64,000 nt of DNA from Pyronema omphalodes (lineage: Eukaryota > Ascomycota > Pezizomycetes > Pezizales > Pyronemataceae): contig JAJJXM010000057.1 of the NCBI GenBank assembly GCA_024516155.1, forward strand, positions 124,001-188,000, in the 5' to 3' direction. Of the stretch, positions 25,151 to 37,242 are shown in pieces. Made by a program: the position numbers and the translations under genes. Each line of letters opens with the position of its first letter. Within the stretch, counting starts at the first letter, position 1. Below the pieces are notes generated by a model. It did not search any database. It was not told the origin of the DNA and saw only the letters and a list, made by a program, of their open reading frames with translations.

Positions 25151-27056
25151 ATGTCGTCCACATAGTGGTGTTATTAATGTCCAGATTGTCCTGGGGAATG
25201 ATGTTCTGGGACGAACTACACCGGTGAAGTTGACTGCAAAAAGGAGGAGAGAGGCGAAGAGGGAATGCTGGGAAGCAGAAGCACAGAGGCGGAGAAGGGA
25301 GAGTTGCATGATGAGACAAATGTCGGGTGTAATGTGTGATGATACATCAAAGCGCCAGCCGTGGCCTTACCCTGGTACCCGGGCGTATGATACACGAACC
25401 CATTGAATTTCCAGTATATTACGAGGAGTACTCAGAAGCTAACATACTTCCTGCGAAAACGAGCACTGGACTGAAGCCAGCTGAAATATCCACATCATTC
25501 GAAAAAGTGGGGACTGGGTCTGTATCAGCTGACCGAAAAAACGATACCATTATATATAGCCATGTTATCCATTCCCATTACTTACACCAAAACAGCTTCA
25601 TGATTCTATCCAAATGACAATCTAGCAAAAAGTTTTATAACACCCCAACCATATTCCTTCTTCCTTCTTCATGACCAACTTCCAGGTCGTAACTCAGCAT
25701 ACTCACACGGAGCTCAAGACGCATTTCTTTCCGGATTTTCAAGATTGAAATCAAAGTTTGTAGACTGTAGCTAATGGATGTACGTACTCATAAGTCGTAA
25801 CTTTGTAACCTCGTTACAGCAGTCAGTCTCTTATAGATATAAATCACGATGATTATCAAGCTGGGCATTTACGACGCAAAAAAAACCTCTTGAATCGTTA
25901 CCTAATCGTCTTTGATCATCTTTAGAAATTTGTGACAGGTTCCAAGCTCCAGGTTCCAAGCTCCAAGTTCCAACCATAAGTTATAATTTATCACTTATAG
26001 CCAATACGCATTAATCTAGCAACATAAGGTAGTCTACATGTATCATCATCCTTCTGGGATTAAAAATAAAATAAAGCTTTATTTCTATCGAAGGGAAATC
26101 GAGATCTTAAAGTCCTTGGAGTTGACTAGATAAACGAAACGATTTGGTGATTGATTCATCATGACCGGGTTCTAAATTGCTATATCACTAAGTTCCCAAG
26201 TTTTCTACATAACAAAATTTCTATCCATCGTGACGGTTAGCGAAGTAGCCAGTACAGTAGTCCCGCCTATCCATCTATACCTACCCAACGCCATTACTCC
26301 ATATCCTCAACAACAATATTGAATTCTGAATCTCAATCTGCACTCGCTTTAATACCAATGTATCATATATCAAGTATCCAAACATTAAAATTCCAGTAAC
26401 CATAAACTTTTTCTAGGAACTATACTAAAAACCATATACCGTACATATGTTGCTTAGTCTGTTTGTAAGCTATGTATACAGATGGTGGTGATGGTACAGA
26501 ACCTGCCACTACTAATTCATTGTGGATTGTAGTCGATAGCCAGTAGTCGATACTTGTGGTTACCTGTTGAGTTGGTGATGAATGGGAAGCTTTTGGGCTG
26601 GTAGAGTGGCTAGTTGGGTGTTGATTTAGTTTTCTCAAGCGGTTTACTGGGCTTGATGGAATGGTTGTTTAAGTGGAGATAAAGAGGTAAAGAGGTTATG
26701 GTTGGAGAGGATGGTTTTTTGGAGGTTGTAGAGATCATGAGGGTGTCATCGGGTGTATATCCGGTGTAACGTTAGGTGTACTCGAAACCCAATTGATGTG
26801 TATTATCGCAGGCAAGGTCTTGGCATCAACGAGTGCATCCCAGTGCCCACCGATTGTAATAATTCAACCCCACAGTGGCGCATACGAGAAAAAAAAAAGG
26901 TAATGACATTCGTAACGCATGATATTTTCTAATTCCATAACGCGAGCAAGCAAGCAAAAAAAAAAAAAACAAACAGAAGAAAAAAAAAGAAAAAGAGGAA
27001 ACAAAAATTCAAAATACCCTAAAATATACGTTCATTATCTATCACTCACTCCCTGA

Positions 27057-28494
27057 TTATTTCTCGCCTACTCTGCTTTCCACAATAGCTCTTACGAGCG
27101 GCATGCGATTAGTTTTCCAAACTCTATCCGCCACCACCTCTCCTATTTTCTTCACCAATTTATCTTTAAGTTCTTCACCTTCCTCCATTTCCTCCATTTT
27201 CACTTCCTTATCCTCCAAAGTTTCTACCGCTTTGAAAATCGCTTCTACCACACGTCGAACCTCCTCTGGATCTTGATCATCTTTTTTCAATACCTTTTCA
27301 TACAGCTTCAAGTTTGGTACTATTAGTACCCGTACAGATTCGCGTCCTCCTATAGCTGCAAGTCCAGTGATTGCACCATAGTGAGTTCCTAAAGGCTTTG
27401 CCGGGTCTAGGAAGTGCTTTAAGCAAGCCCTTGTAAGTCTACTCAAAAGGGTATGACTTGCGCCACCGAAGCGTTTACAGACCAGTGCTATTAATGAGGC
27501 GGCAAAGTCTCTAAGGTCCCAGTGGTTTCCGCCTTCGGTTCCTAGTCGCTTTCCAACTAAACATGTGAGAATCGGGGGTACAATGGCAGCTACATATGGC
27601 TCTACGAATAGGTTCTCGTTCTCCAGTAATGCGTGGAGTAGCTCTAGCATGGTGTTGAGAACAAATAGATCCCGTAGCTTTTGTGTAACTTTCTCAGACA
27701 CGAATTGAAGGAAGTATGGCAATAGTTGGTGGAGACCAGGGTCATGGCGGAGGGAGGATAGAGCGGCGGAACGGAGGCTGGAAGAAGGTGCTTCATCGAG
27801 GATGGCGGAACAGACACGGTCGTAGTAGAGTTGAAGTTCCTTGGAAAGAATGTGTTTGACAAGGGGCTTGACAGCGACATTCTCGGAGTTTCCGGTGGTG
27901 GCGGCGAGAGAAGTGGTGGTGTTGGAACCTTTCGGTACTCCCTCGGATAGGCGATGGGCTTCTGATGGTGTAGGGTTTTGGGGGATGGCGGGCTGAACAC
28001 CTTCAATTGCGAGCCAGTGCGCTGTGGGGATTTTATGTAAGCATTTTGGATAAAGAAAAAGCTTTAACAGCACTGAAGGGCTTTGATGAACACTGAATAA
28101 ACAGTGAGTTAGAGCGTAACATACCGGTGAATGTAACCTCCCGTGGAACCTTAGGAAGGGGTGCGTTAATTAACTTTTCAAAATCCACCTCCTCATCCTC
28201 AACGTAGTAGATAGGCTGAGCTGGTCCAACGCTTGCCTCTCCAAATCTCAGTGGCCTCAAGCTATCATATCCATAGAGCGGTTCGACATTCAGTACTCGT
28301 AGAGCGTGTGAAATATCCGTCGTCGCAAGTACCGTTCTTTTTCCATGTCTCATGAACTTCAAAGCTTCCTGCAAAACCTGGTGGATACGGTATTCGACAT
28401 CCATAGCCAAGTTCTTTGCGACATCATCATGAAGGTTGCTGATACCAACGGACTCTGCGACGTCCTTGATTGTATCGCTATTCCAGAGGGACAT
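27057..28494 (-). CDS. TAF6: TAF6, TFIID/SAGA histone-fold subunit
   Basis: TBP-associated factor 6, which pairs with TAF9 through its histone fold in TFIID (and SAGA in yeasts) and supports RNA polymerase II initiation. Exons 28494-28125 and 28021-27057 give 444 residues. Residues 1-70 form the histone fold ([49 protein letters not shown]). The intron falls inside the family signature (VTFT before it, [16 protein letters not shown] after it), and joining it restores TAHWLAIEG exactly. The C-terminal part, about 170-440, is the TAF6 HEAT-repeat domain ([13 protein letters not shown]). The length is as in other fungal TAF6. Residues about 140-160 between the two domains are Ser/Thr-rich. The next gene-like frame begins about 200 bases upstream on the other strand. 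Confidence 0.95.
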
Positions 28495-28696
28495 TATTTC
28501 GGTAGTTCGCGTGGGGTATGGCTTTAGGAGGGATCGGGGGGCCTCGTTGGCGCGGGGTGGTGGTAGGGCGGAAGTGTAGGTGGGCGGGGAGACGTGTTTG
28601 ACGTGACGACGCGAGTGAGCTCCATCGCGGTAATTCAGCGGCTAATTGGCTTTTCCGGAATTAGTTAGCGCCCCTAGGTTCGTTTCGGAAGCGGAC

Positions 28697-28948
28697 ATGA
28701 GGTTTAGGGGAAGACAGCTAGAAGCGACACCCAACGAGCTCCTGCTGCTGCCTGTTCACCGCCTGACCCCGGACTACGAACTACCGAACGCCAGCTTGGA
28801 ACCTAGACCCCACGTTGAAATGATATATATCGAGAGAGGAGTTACCGGAGGTTTGGCTAGACGAAAGCTAGGCGAAGATATATACGAACTAGACGAAGTT
28901 CAAGTTAGAACAAAAGATGGCAGATTCATATCACCAAAACTATTATGA
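28697..28948 (+). CDS. Small hypothetical protein
   Basis: An ATG frame of 83 codons, starting MRFRGRQLEATPNELLLL and ending GRFISPKLL, divergent from TAF6 with about 200 bases between starts. Composition is protein-like (charged, no low complexity), and the frame stays open about 50 bases upstream without another ATG. No family recognised; it could be a single-exon small gene or the relic of a longer one. Confidence 0.3.
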   Translation: MRFRGRQLEATPNELLLLPVHRLTPDYELPNASLEPRPHVEMIYIERGVTGGLARRKLGEDIYELDEVQVRTKDGRFISPKLL

Positions 28949-30615
28949 ACCCGCCAGATCAAATATGATGACTAAATCGACACTTTGATCATGGCTTTCA
29001 TCGGATCCATGGTTCATGGTCCAATATTCGGATTAAACGGCGGACCCTACCTAGGCTTCATAATATCTCGGATTCACAAGTCCGATTTCAGCATGGTATA
29101 TGAATCAACAAGTACGGCGTTCAACGGTCCTTGTCCGCCCGTGGGGGTAAGAATCCTGGTTGATCAATTTCGCCATTGTGGCCCGGGAGGGATGTTTCAC
29201 AAACATAAGATGCACGGCTGAAGTGACAGGGTGCAGATATGTAAATGGACTGTGATGCTCCTTATCCAATGCACACAGATCCGAGGTTAATAAGAAAGAA
29301 AAGTTTTGTCGGAGTAGCTTGAAAGAGGCAGGTGTAACTCTACAAAAATTATAACAAAGCTCCTACAGAATTAACATCTTGCTCGTATGTAGACGAGCTC
29401 TCTAGTTTAAGGGAGACGAGCTTACTACTATGTTCGCCTCATGATACACCACATTCTCCAGTTACGTTTAAGACAAAATTGAACTCAAGGATCTTCCCTG
29501 GTTATAGACAAATGATCGGGATCGCTCTAAATATTCGCTACCAAATGGACCAAGAATCAGGTTAGCGGAGGTTGAGTGGTGATTGATTCAGTTTGGCCGG
29601 TTACACTGTTTATCGATTCTAATTTCCAGCAGAAGACAGGGCTAACAACAATGACGAAATGATGGCCACAAAAAATGCTCTTTATTGGAAAGAAATGTGT
29701 TATGAAGCACATGTCAGAAAAACCAATTTATTCACTTGATCATCTGGGATTACGGAAGCTACCCCAAATATCGGGTATCACGTCAAATGTCATACCGGCA
29801 ACTAGTTAGCACATAGTCGGCGTATTTCACAAGCAGATACTCAACTTCGGGACCGAAAAAACACCGTTTCGTCCAATTACTCTCATGAAATCAGCATACA
29901 ACTAACAAACAAAACTAATTACAAATAACCATACCATGATCCCCCTTTCCGGCCAATCGACAGACAGATAAACAAAACATCGTATCTTACATCCCATCCC
30001 ATTCCATACCAGATATATCCGAAATTCCGGGGGTGCTTCGAAAATGTTTCTAGTGTGGTCCGCATAGAAATTCCATTCTCCCACTAGCTGATGATCTTCC
30101 GGACCGGGCTCTAGCGCCGGCAGATGTGAACTAGCCGCCCTAGTAACAATTCCCACCGATTTTATTCCCACCATAATTTTCCATGGTGCCATGAAGACTG
30201 TGGAGAATAAGGAGCCAAACAAAGGGTTCGAGCGGTGAAAGTTCGAGGTCGAAATTTTTTTCAAAAAGTTCTAGAGAATTCTACAGTGGATTTCAAAAGG
30301 TCTTACCATCCCTTTAATCGCACTCTAGCCAGCTGTAGAATAAATTTATCGTGGCCTGCTCCGCACCGATGATCGTGCATAAACTAGAATCATTAACTAG
30401 CTAAAGCACCCCAGAATCGTGGTGGTCTCGGACTCCGACTCAAGTTGCAAAGCAATTCTTAGAAAAATATAATATCCGTGGCCCATTATGCGTGGGATGT
30501 AGTGGTATTATACTAGAGTCTACAAGGCAGGCGATTGTGTGTGCAAGTGACACGAGTGACAGCCCCAACCACTCAGACCCCGTACGCATCCCACTGAATC
30601 CAGCCGGGTTTCCGA

Positions 30616-30693
30616 GCGAAGGGAAGGGAAGGGAAGGAAAGGGAAGGGAAGAGGTCCGAGTCATCTGCCGCCGCCGTCGTCGTCGCCGCCGCA
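30616..30693. repeat. Purine GGGAA repeat and GCC/GTC triplets in a promoter
   Basis: GGGAAGGGAAGGGAAGGAAA-like units, followed about 15 bases later by GCCGCCGCCGTCGTCGTCG. Both lie 250-330 bases upstream of the SANT-domain gene start. Confidence 0.6.
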
Positions 30694-30942
30694 ACTGTAC
30701 CTTGATGAAATTTGAAAACAAAAGGGAAGGATTATTTTTCACGTATATATCTACCCAGCGATATCTCCTCCTTCAGCAATTTCCAGGTATTCACAACAAT
30801 CGTGCAACAATCGTGCAACAAAGATAATATATTCGATACCGACAATAATTCGTCATACTACATTCAGTACTTCCCAATATATAAAACAATCGATAATCAA
30901 TAATCAATAATTGCGTATCCTTCGACAACAACAGCAACAACC

Positions 30943-31632
30943 ATGAACCCAGACATCGCCAGAATCAAAAAATCAAAGCCATCCCCTCTCACTCTCGGCC
31001 TCGATATGAGCCCCGTTGCTCCTCCTCCAACTCCAATGGTTCTCGACCTTTCCGGAATACCACCAACTCCAAGAAAAGCAGCCATGTTCCGTGATCGTGC
31101 CCAGTGGTCCCCCAGGGAATCAGAGAATCTTATGCTTGCTATGCAGAGTGGAATTAAGATGGTTTGTCTTTAGGATTCTTTTTCTTTCACATGATCAAGG
31201 CTAACTAAAATGGGTAGAGTTGGGAAGAAGTTGCTGAGTTGTTCCCCGGAAAGACTGCCGAGAGTTGTCGCGAGAAGTTCTCACAGCTTGAGAAAGAGAG
31301 GAAGAAGTAAGTTTTTTTTTCCTTTACTATAATATCTTAATCATTGTTTACTAATAACTTTTTGTAGTCACCTCCAGGTTCCTCCTATCGATAGCTCCTG
31401 TGGCTCGAGCAGTACAGAGGAAGAGGAAATGCCGGCCCTATCTCTTGGACCAACGCCAATGACATCCCCGATGTTCGAGAAGCAACCTGCCGAGGCTATG
31501 AAGTACTGGATTGTGCCTGAAGCAAGAAAAACTCCTGCCGAGAGAGAAAAGGATATTGGAGCTTGGTTCGCCGGTGTCGATGTTGTCGAGATTGAGCAGA
31601 ACCAGGAGAGGGAGTACTATGCTTTCGCATAA
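30943..31632 (+). CDS. Small SANT/Myb-domain protein
   Basis: Exons 30943-31161, 31218-31306 and 31368-31632 give 190 residues. A single Myb/SANT-like three-helix unit spans about 53-102: QWSPRESENLMLAM in the first exon, then SWEEVAELFPGKTAESCREK in the second, with the spaced tryptophans and the helix-3 pattern (GKTAESCREKFSQL) typical of the fold. The N-terminus is Pro-rich (about 14-45), and the C-terminal half is acidic and disordered, ending VVEIEQNQEREYYAFA. This looks like the many small filamentous-fungal proteins with one Myb-like domain, presumably DNA- or chromatin-binding; the target is unknown. Intron 2 has a TTTACTAATAAC branch site. Confidence 0.8.
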
Positions 31633-32418
31633 AATTTTGGGATTTCGGATTTTTGATTTACTTTTGCGTTACTTCTTTCTAGTATATAGATTAGGTTATT
31701 CGGTGTTTGGTTTGTGTTTTTTTATAGATTAGGCGGGATGGCCGGCTACGGATGGATCTGGTTGGGACGGAAGAACCGGAACGGCTGATACTCGGGGAAA
31801 AGTACGGGAAACTGATACCCATTAAAGAGCTGGATAACCGGATACATGTAGACTGGTTAACTTGGAACAAGCAATTGAATTGTCTGTAAGGAGGAGAAAT
31901 CAGAGAAGAATTATAAATGATTATAGTTTGATATAGATTATTGTTGTTGATTTCTTGTGATGCCATGTGCCGTGTGCCGCGCCAAAGAATTCAGCTGAAA
32001 CGAAATAATTGTATGCAGGAACCAACGGTTTAATTGTATTTTCAGCATAAACCGTTGCCAACCCGCCCGCATCGTCAGCTCAGCCGCAGCCCTAAAATGG
32101 CCGCCGTTGCTGTTTTGTTCTGTCGACCCTGAATGGCGAACTTGCTACTTATCTACCCGCCGCTAAAACCGCGCGTCTCAGACACGATATCCGAGTTTGG
32201 GAGGCAGATTGGCGGGGCAACCCCGGAAGCTTTCCAACACAGCTACGTCACGATTGCTGGAAAAATCGCCGTCAACAGAAACTCCGAAAGTTGAATTGGT
32301 AATCCATCGCGACCTCGGAGCTAAGCAGCATTGCCGTAATGTGGTTTGTAATTGGCGGGGTATTGCGCTAGTAACCAACGAACTTGAGGCTTTATCTAGT
32401 ACTTGGGAATCCTGGATA
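31633..32418. other. Intergenic before NPY1
   Basis: No gene supported. A perfect 10-bp inverted repeat (CAACGGTTTA at 32023-32032, complement at 32048-32057, 15-base loop) could form a hairpin. The rest is the 3' flank of the SANT gene and the promoter of NPY1. Confidence 0.4.
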
Positions 32419-33804
32419 ATGTACCGCGCTCTTCGTCGTCTTACATCCCTCAGTCGCCATTTTTCAACAATGAGCTACAACGCAACATACCACGTCGGTA
32501 CCGGCGCTGTCTTGGACTACGCCTCCGGGTACATGTCTCAGAAGTTTGGTCCTGAGGTTATCAACTACTTCTCCGGTATTTCACAACTCCACCTCTATCT
32601 CAATCACCAATTCTTGGCAGCTCAGAGTGATAGCTAACTTCCACCAGGCTCCCCCATCAACCGTGTCTCTTTCCTCCGCGGCAACACTGAGTTCCTCTCT
32701 GCGGCTCTTCCTCTCTCCAAGTTTATGCTCCTTAACAACACCTGGGACCCTCTCTCGATCTCCGCTGAGAACCTTTACTTTGCCGAATACCCCACCGTCG
32801 AGAAGCTCATTGGAAACCCCTACTCTGTCCCCGAGGACGAGCTCATTGCCGCCTACAACTCAACCCTGCCAATTCCTCCTACCCTGCTCTTTCTCGGTCT
32901 TGACGAGTCCGACACCTCCTCTGGATTCAAGTACAACTCCTACTCTGGCCAGCCATACTTTGCTATCGCCGTCGGTGACTGGGACCCCAAGGTAGAAAAT
33001 GCAGAATGGAGACGCACAAGATTCGACTTGAAGCTCGTTCGAGGCCATGCCGCCATGTTAGCTCAAGCCAGAACCCTTCTTGACTGGAACTCCAGAAATG
33101 TTTTCTGTTCCATGTGTGGAGGCCGTACCATATCCGTAAACGCAGGAACCAAGAGAGTTTGCCCTGGAACCGATAATGGAAAGGCATTGACTGAGTGCAA
33201 GAGCCGCGTGGGAGTTCATAACATTGCTGTAAGTTGGACCTGGGTCTTGCGGGCCCTGGCTAAACTCTAAGATGGAAGTGGGGTAAACTAACGCTTGTGA
33301 TTTTCTGCTTAGTTCCCCCGCACCGACCCCACTGTAATTATGGCTATTGTTAATAGCACCGGTGACAAGGTTCTTCTCGGACGTCAGCGTCGCTGGCCTG
33401 AAGCCTTTTACTCCACTCTTGCAGGATTCTGTGAACCCGCTGAGTCAATCGAGGAGGCTGTTCGTCGTGAGACCTGGGAAGAGTCTGGAGTCAAGGTTGG
33501 TCGTGTAGTAGTCCACTCCTCCCAGCCATGGCCTTACCCTGCGTCTTTGATGATTGGTTGTATTGGAGAGGCACTACCTGGTGGAGAGGAAATTCACCTT
33601 GGACACGACCCTGAACTTCATATGGCCGATTGGTATGACATCAAATTTATTAGAGAGATGTTGGCGAAGCCTGCCAGAGGACTTGATGAGGGTCCCCCAG
33701 AGGGATTCCAGGAGGGTGATATCAGATTGCCTCCTTCTACTGCCATTGCGCATCAGTTGTTGCAGGCGGTTAGTAACAACTTCCATGGTGGATTAAAGAT
33801 TTAA
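32419..33804 (+). CDS. NPY1: NADH pyrophosphatase, NPY1/NudC-type Nudix hydrolase
   Basis: Hydrolyses NADH and related dinucleotides to NMNH plus AMP; in yeast it is peroxisomal, and NudC relatives can also remove NAD caps from RNA. Exons 32419-32575, 32648-33228 and 33313-33804 give 409 residues. The N-terminal domain has NYFSGSPINRVSFLRGN across the first junction. Zinc ligands are CSMC (about 206) and a later CPGTDNGKALTEC. The Nudix box GFCEPAESIEEAVRRETWEE begins at about 283, followed by the NADH-specific motif SQPWPYPAS at about 315. The chosen ATG gives a short basic leader (MYRALRRLTSLSRHFST) that resembles a mitochondrial presequence; a second ATG at 32470 would begin at MSYNATYH, nearer to the family start. 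No C-terminal SKL-type peroxisomal signal (it ends HGGLKI). Confidence 0.93.
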
Positions 33805-34379
33805 AGGGCGCGGGGGGTGTGGTGTTGAGGGGGCGGTGATGAAGATATGATTATGTATTTAAGTAGATACCAGCTTAATGATGATTGTTTTGCTGTTTGT
33901 GTTATGGCCAGTATCTTTTTGAACTTGAAAAATGCCCAGTACCTACATAAAGGCTGAAGCGGGAGCCAAGGTAATCCCGATTTACCGAAAGCTGCGAGAT
34001 CACGTGATGAGACATGATTTGAGAAATCACTGCTACATGTTTGTTGGAGTTGTTTCATTCTCCCACTCAAAAAATGTTAAATCAAAAACGAATATCTTGG
34101 TTCTTGCATTGGGTCCTGGTAGGGTTGAACCCTTAATCTTGACATCAAGTAACGCTGTGATTGGCGTGCTCAATATGTATTGAATTGCCAAGAAATGTAT
34201 CTTTCCAGTTCAACTAAGGCTTGCGCTATTTGACTGTTTCATTAGCACAAATGAAATACCATGTTTGATTATCCTTCGTATATAAAAATCCGAGTCATAA
34301 TCCATCATAACGTAACTTTCCTATCGTCCTCAACAATTGCACATGACTCTTATAGACATTTCAACGATGCAAAACCCCT
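33805..34379. other. Convergent 3' spacer
   Basis: Lies between the 3' ends of NPY1 (plus) and the methyltransferase (minus). No gene seen. A segment at 34105-34160 contains a GGTTGAACCCTT stretch that superficially recalls a tRNA T-arm but does not fold (see rejected items). Confidence 0.45.
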
Positions 34380-35318
34380 CTACTTCCTTCTAGCCAACAA
34401 AATGCCATGTCCCCAAACAATATCCACCATCTCCTCCTTACTCTTCCATCCCTCCACCTCCGCCATCTCCAAAAACATATCATCAATAATATCCCCCTTC
34501 CCAAACCCATCACCCATTCCCTCCAACCTCTTCACCTCTGGATGCTCCAAAATCCACTTATGCACACAACTCCAAGTCCTAACATACTCCTCGACCTCCC
34601 TCAACCTCAACCTACTCCTCATTAGTTCCCCCGTTTCCTCCGTTTCCCGATCCCTCACAACCGGTCTCCTAACCCTCCTTTCCGTCTCCTCCTTCACCGG
34701 CACCTCAAAGCCCGGCTCAAACTCCAGTCTCCTGACCCCCTCCCAATTATCGCCCGGCGGTACAATATCCCTATACCTCCTCTCCACAACGCCTCTCCCC
34801 GGCTGCTGCCAATAACCCCCCAACTTCCCCTCCTCCTCACTGTATCCTCTCAGAATCCTACTCGCCTCCGGAAACCTCGGAAACAAAAACTCGCTATACC
34901 CCCACAGTGCAATTGTTCCCTCTGGTTTGATAACCCGTTCCATTTCCCGCCAGAAATCGGGCTGAAAAAACCAATGCGCGGCTTGTCCGGAAACTACCAT
35001 GTCGATTGAAGCATCTGAGATTTCGGGGATATTTTCCGCGGGATGGCAGAGATAGGATATGTTGGGATATTGGGAGGAGGGGGTTAGAGAGACAGCGGTG
35101 GTTAACATGGAAGGAGATGGGTCGATGCCGTGGATTTGATAGAAATATGGGGAGAGGGAGCGGGTGATGTTTCCTGGACCGCAGCCGAGGTCGAGGAGGT
35201 GTGTGAAGGGGCGACGGTGGTAGGGGAGGAGGTGATGGCTGTAGAGAGTGGTGGGATAGGTGGGGCGGAAGGTGGCGTAGTTTGAGGCGGGGAAGAGGGG
35301 GTCGGAGAAGGTACTCAT
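34380..35318 (-). CDS. Class I SAM-dependent methyltransferase, TMT1-like
   Basis: Single exon of 312 residues. Motif I is LLDLGCGPGNITRSL (about 41-55), followed by the acidic strand end HGIDPSPSML, the motif II/III area ASIDMVVSGQAAHWF, and FWREMERVIKPEGTIALWGY. The F/W pattern (AAHWF, ALWGY) and the overall layout match the trans-aconitate 3-methyltransferase/YafE-like small-molecule methyltransferases common in fungi. The C-terminal third (ERRVRRP, RSRLRLREVEEYVRTW) is the helical substrate lid. No targeting signal; probably cytosolic. The substrate cannot be read from sequence. Converges on NPY1. Confidence 0.85.
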   Translation of the reverse strand: MSTFSDPLFPASNYATFRPTYPTTLYSHHLLPYHRRPFTHLLDLGCGPGNITRSLSPYFYQIHGIDPSPSMLTTAVSLTPSSQYPNISYLCHPAENIPEISDASIDMVVSGQAAHWFFQPDFWREMERVIKPEGTIALWGYSEFLFPRFPEASRILRGYSEEEGKLGGYWQQPGRGVVERRYRDIVPPGDNWEGVRRLEFEPGFEVPVKEETERRVRRPVVRDRETEETGELMRSRLRLREVEEYVRTWSCVHKWILEHPEVKRLEGMGDGFGKGDIIDDMFLEMAEVEGWKSKEEMVDIVWGHGILLARRK

Positions 35319-36963
35319 GGTGGTGATGGGGCTGCGGTTTCGTGGGGTGGTTGGAGGGTTATGGGGGATTTAGGAATGGGGGTTTGTTGGTGGTTTGGTA
35401 GAGATAATTATATTGCTGGCGGGGAGATGGTTATGTTACTATCGGGATGCTTGCGGGGTTTGGGGGTGTTGGTGGGGGGGGGGGGGGGGGGTGTCGCAGA
35501 GAGGGGAGTGAGTAGTGGGTTAGAAAGTGCGTAAGTTATATATATCCGGAGATCGCATTAATAGTATCAGCCGTAGCACTAGCAATCTCGCATCACACGC
35601 TGTACAAATCACCTATCAAACCTATCATCCACCACCCATTCATTTTTCGGATATCATTATCCCGATTGATACCCGGTACAAAAACCCGGTTTATTTGCCA
35701 CGATGATGACATAAACACGCGAAATCGGGGATATCCGATGATAGTATGATGAGTGAGAGGTTATGATCAAGGAAGGAGGAGGGAGGGAGGGGGGGGGGGG
35801 GGTAGGTTGATGCGTGGTTTGATTATAGATGATGGTTAATGATGAAGTTTTTGAAACTTAGTATAAAGTACTACATGAGGTTCTATTTGATTGATACCGT
35901 TATGTGGCGTAATAATGATCATACTGCGAGAAATACTGATATTATAAGCTAGCATTAACTGGGATGAAAATACGTGATTTATCATAATCTATGGAATGGT
36001 TATCGGATCTGGAGCTATATACTCGACATACTGTAATAATATGCCGGTCGTAAACTATGAAATCTTCTATGTTACTATAGAAAGGAAACAAAGGTTGATG
36101 TATTATGGGCTAGATGTTTTTATGCTTTGAACGGCTGGAGGCAAAAGATGAAAGAATGAGAGAGAAAAAAAAAAGCAGAAAAAAACAGCAGACATACATT
36201 TATCTGGGCTTTACCGGACAAGTCTGGCTTTTCCCGGATTCCCAGTTGTGGTAGGGATACTCCGATCGTGTTTTTATAACAGCAATACTCGTAACTAGAG
36301 ATGGTGGCTAGCACCACCATCCTTAGGCACGAGTAAGACGAAAAACAAATGCCCCACAAATAATGTAAGGAGGAAAAAAAACAAAAACAAAAAAACAAAG
36401 ATCCGCAAAATATGGTAAAATATTTAAATATATGTCAAAATAAATCAACTATATGTCAAAAAATATTGTATCATATAACGCCGATGAAGAAAGAAAGGAA
36501 AAAAGACAAGGGGGCGAAAGGGGTCTTTATATAGATAGTTGGATATCCGGAAGCAGGAGTCTGGACGATGTCACTTGATGTCGAAATCAAGGAATGAGGA
36601 AGAAGACAGAAGGGAGATGGAGTAAAGGAAAGCGGCAACAGGAACCGTAAAAACAAATATCAAGAAAGGAGAGTAATAGTAATAGTCAGATTCCGGAATC
36701 GCCGATAAAAAGGAAATCGCATGCATACATCAAACGAAGGACATGCATCAATCAAAATACATGCGTAAACTATGATGAGTATTGTGAATTGTTGATTTCT
36801 GGTGTTGCTGCTTCGCACAGAAACTCTTCCATCACCAAGGATTCGGACTCTCAGCACTCGGCTGCGTACCTCTGTGAAGTTCCAGAGAGATTCACGTAGA
36901 TTTCGTTGATTTCTATCGTGAAACCAGAGTTACCCTTCCTCTTGGCGTTCCTGACCAAGCGAA
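35319..36963. other. Intergenic with two poly-G runs
   Basis: No gene supported. Contains the promoter of the methyltransferase, poly-G at 35474-35491 (18) and 35789-35802 (14), and AT-rich sequence from 35.8 kb onward. Confidence 0.5.
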
Positions 36964-37242
36964 ATGCCACGGAAACACCGCTCGAATAACGCCGCACGAC
37001 TGAAACAGTCAGGCAACGCCTTTCACGCACTTGGAGACCTTCCTCTCGATGAGACCAATACTACTCTTGATGGAAGCAACAATGGAGATGACGATGATGA
37101 ATTGTCACTCTTGCAGGTTGTTCGGGCAACGAATGCGACCCTGGCAAAAACAGCTTTCCTATGGGGTGACACGACAAAAGAAATGGTGAATTCAAGAATC
37201 AATCAATCAATCAATCTTCCATTACCAAGAATAAATATGTGA
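36964..37242 (+). CDS. Small hypothetical protein
   Basis: An ATG frame of 92 codons: a basic N-terminus (MPRKHRSNNAARLKQSGNAF), then an acidic middle (SNNGDDDDELSLLQ), ending in Asn/Ile-rich text with an ATCA microsatellite (37197-37216) inside the frame. It may be the first exon of a decayed gene. No family recognised. Confidence 0.25.
   Translation: MPRKHRSNNAARLKQSGNAFHALGDLPLDETNTTLDGSNNGDDDDELSLLQVVRATNATLAKTAFLWGDTTKEMVNSRINQSINLPLPRINM

Larger units (their letters stand above)
19874..27056. other. Gene-poor 7-kb island with transposon relics
   Basis: The longest gene-free stretch. It begins with the promoter of the large gene to the left. A minus-strand frame of 164 codons at 20484-20978 has no ATG at its 5' end and no known motif. 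A MITE lies at 23004-23608, a dispersed-repeat copy at 24850-24923 and a decayed hAT-like fragment at 24930-25150. Poly-G runs occur at 24096-24110 and 24802-24818. GGTTCCAAGCTCC-type short repeats occur at 25938-25975. Otherwise AT-rich, with no protein domain seen. Confidence 0.5.
28495..30942. other. Intergenic between TAF6 and the SANT gene
   Basis: Contains one small plus-strand frame (28697) and otherwise no gene that I can support. The promoter of the SANT gene holds a GGGAA-type purine repeat (30616-30651) and a GCC/GTC triplet stretch (30668-30693). The 29-30.4 kb part is AT-rich and unremarkable. Confidence 0.45.

Noticed and set aside
34095..34165. tRNA-like stretch (GGGTTCAACCC on the minus strand)
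   Set aside because: The T-loop consensus is offset, the flanking bases do not form the T-stem or a 7-bp acceptor stem, and no anticodon arm of proper loop size is found.
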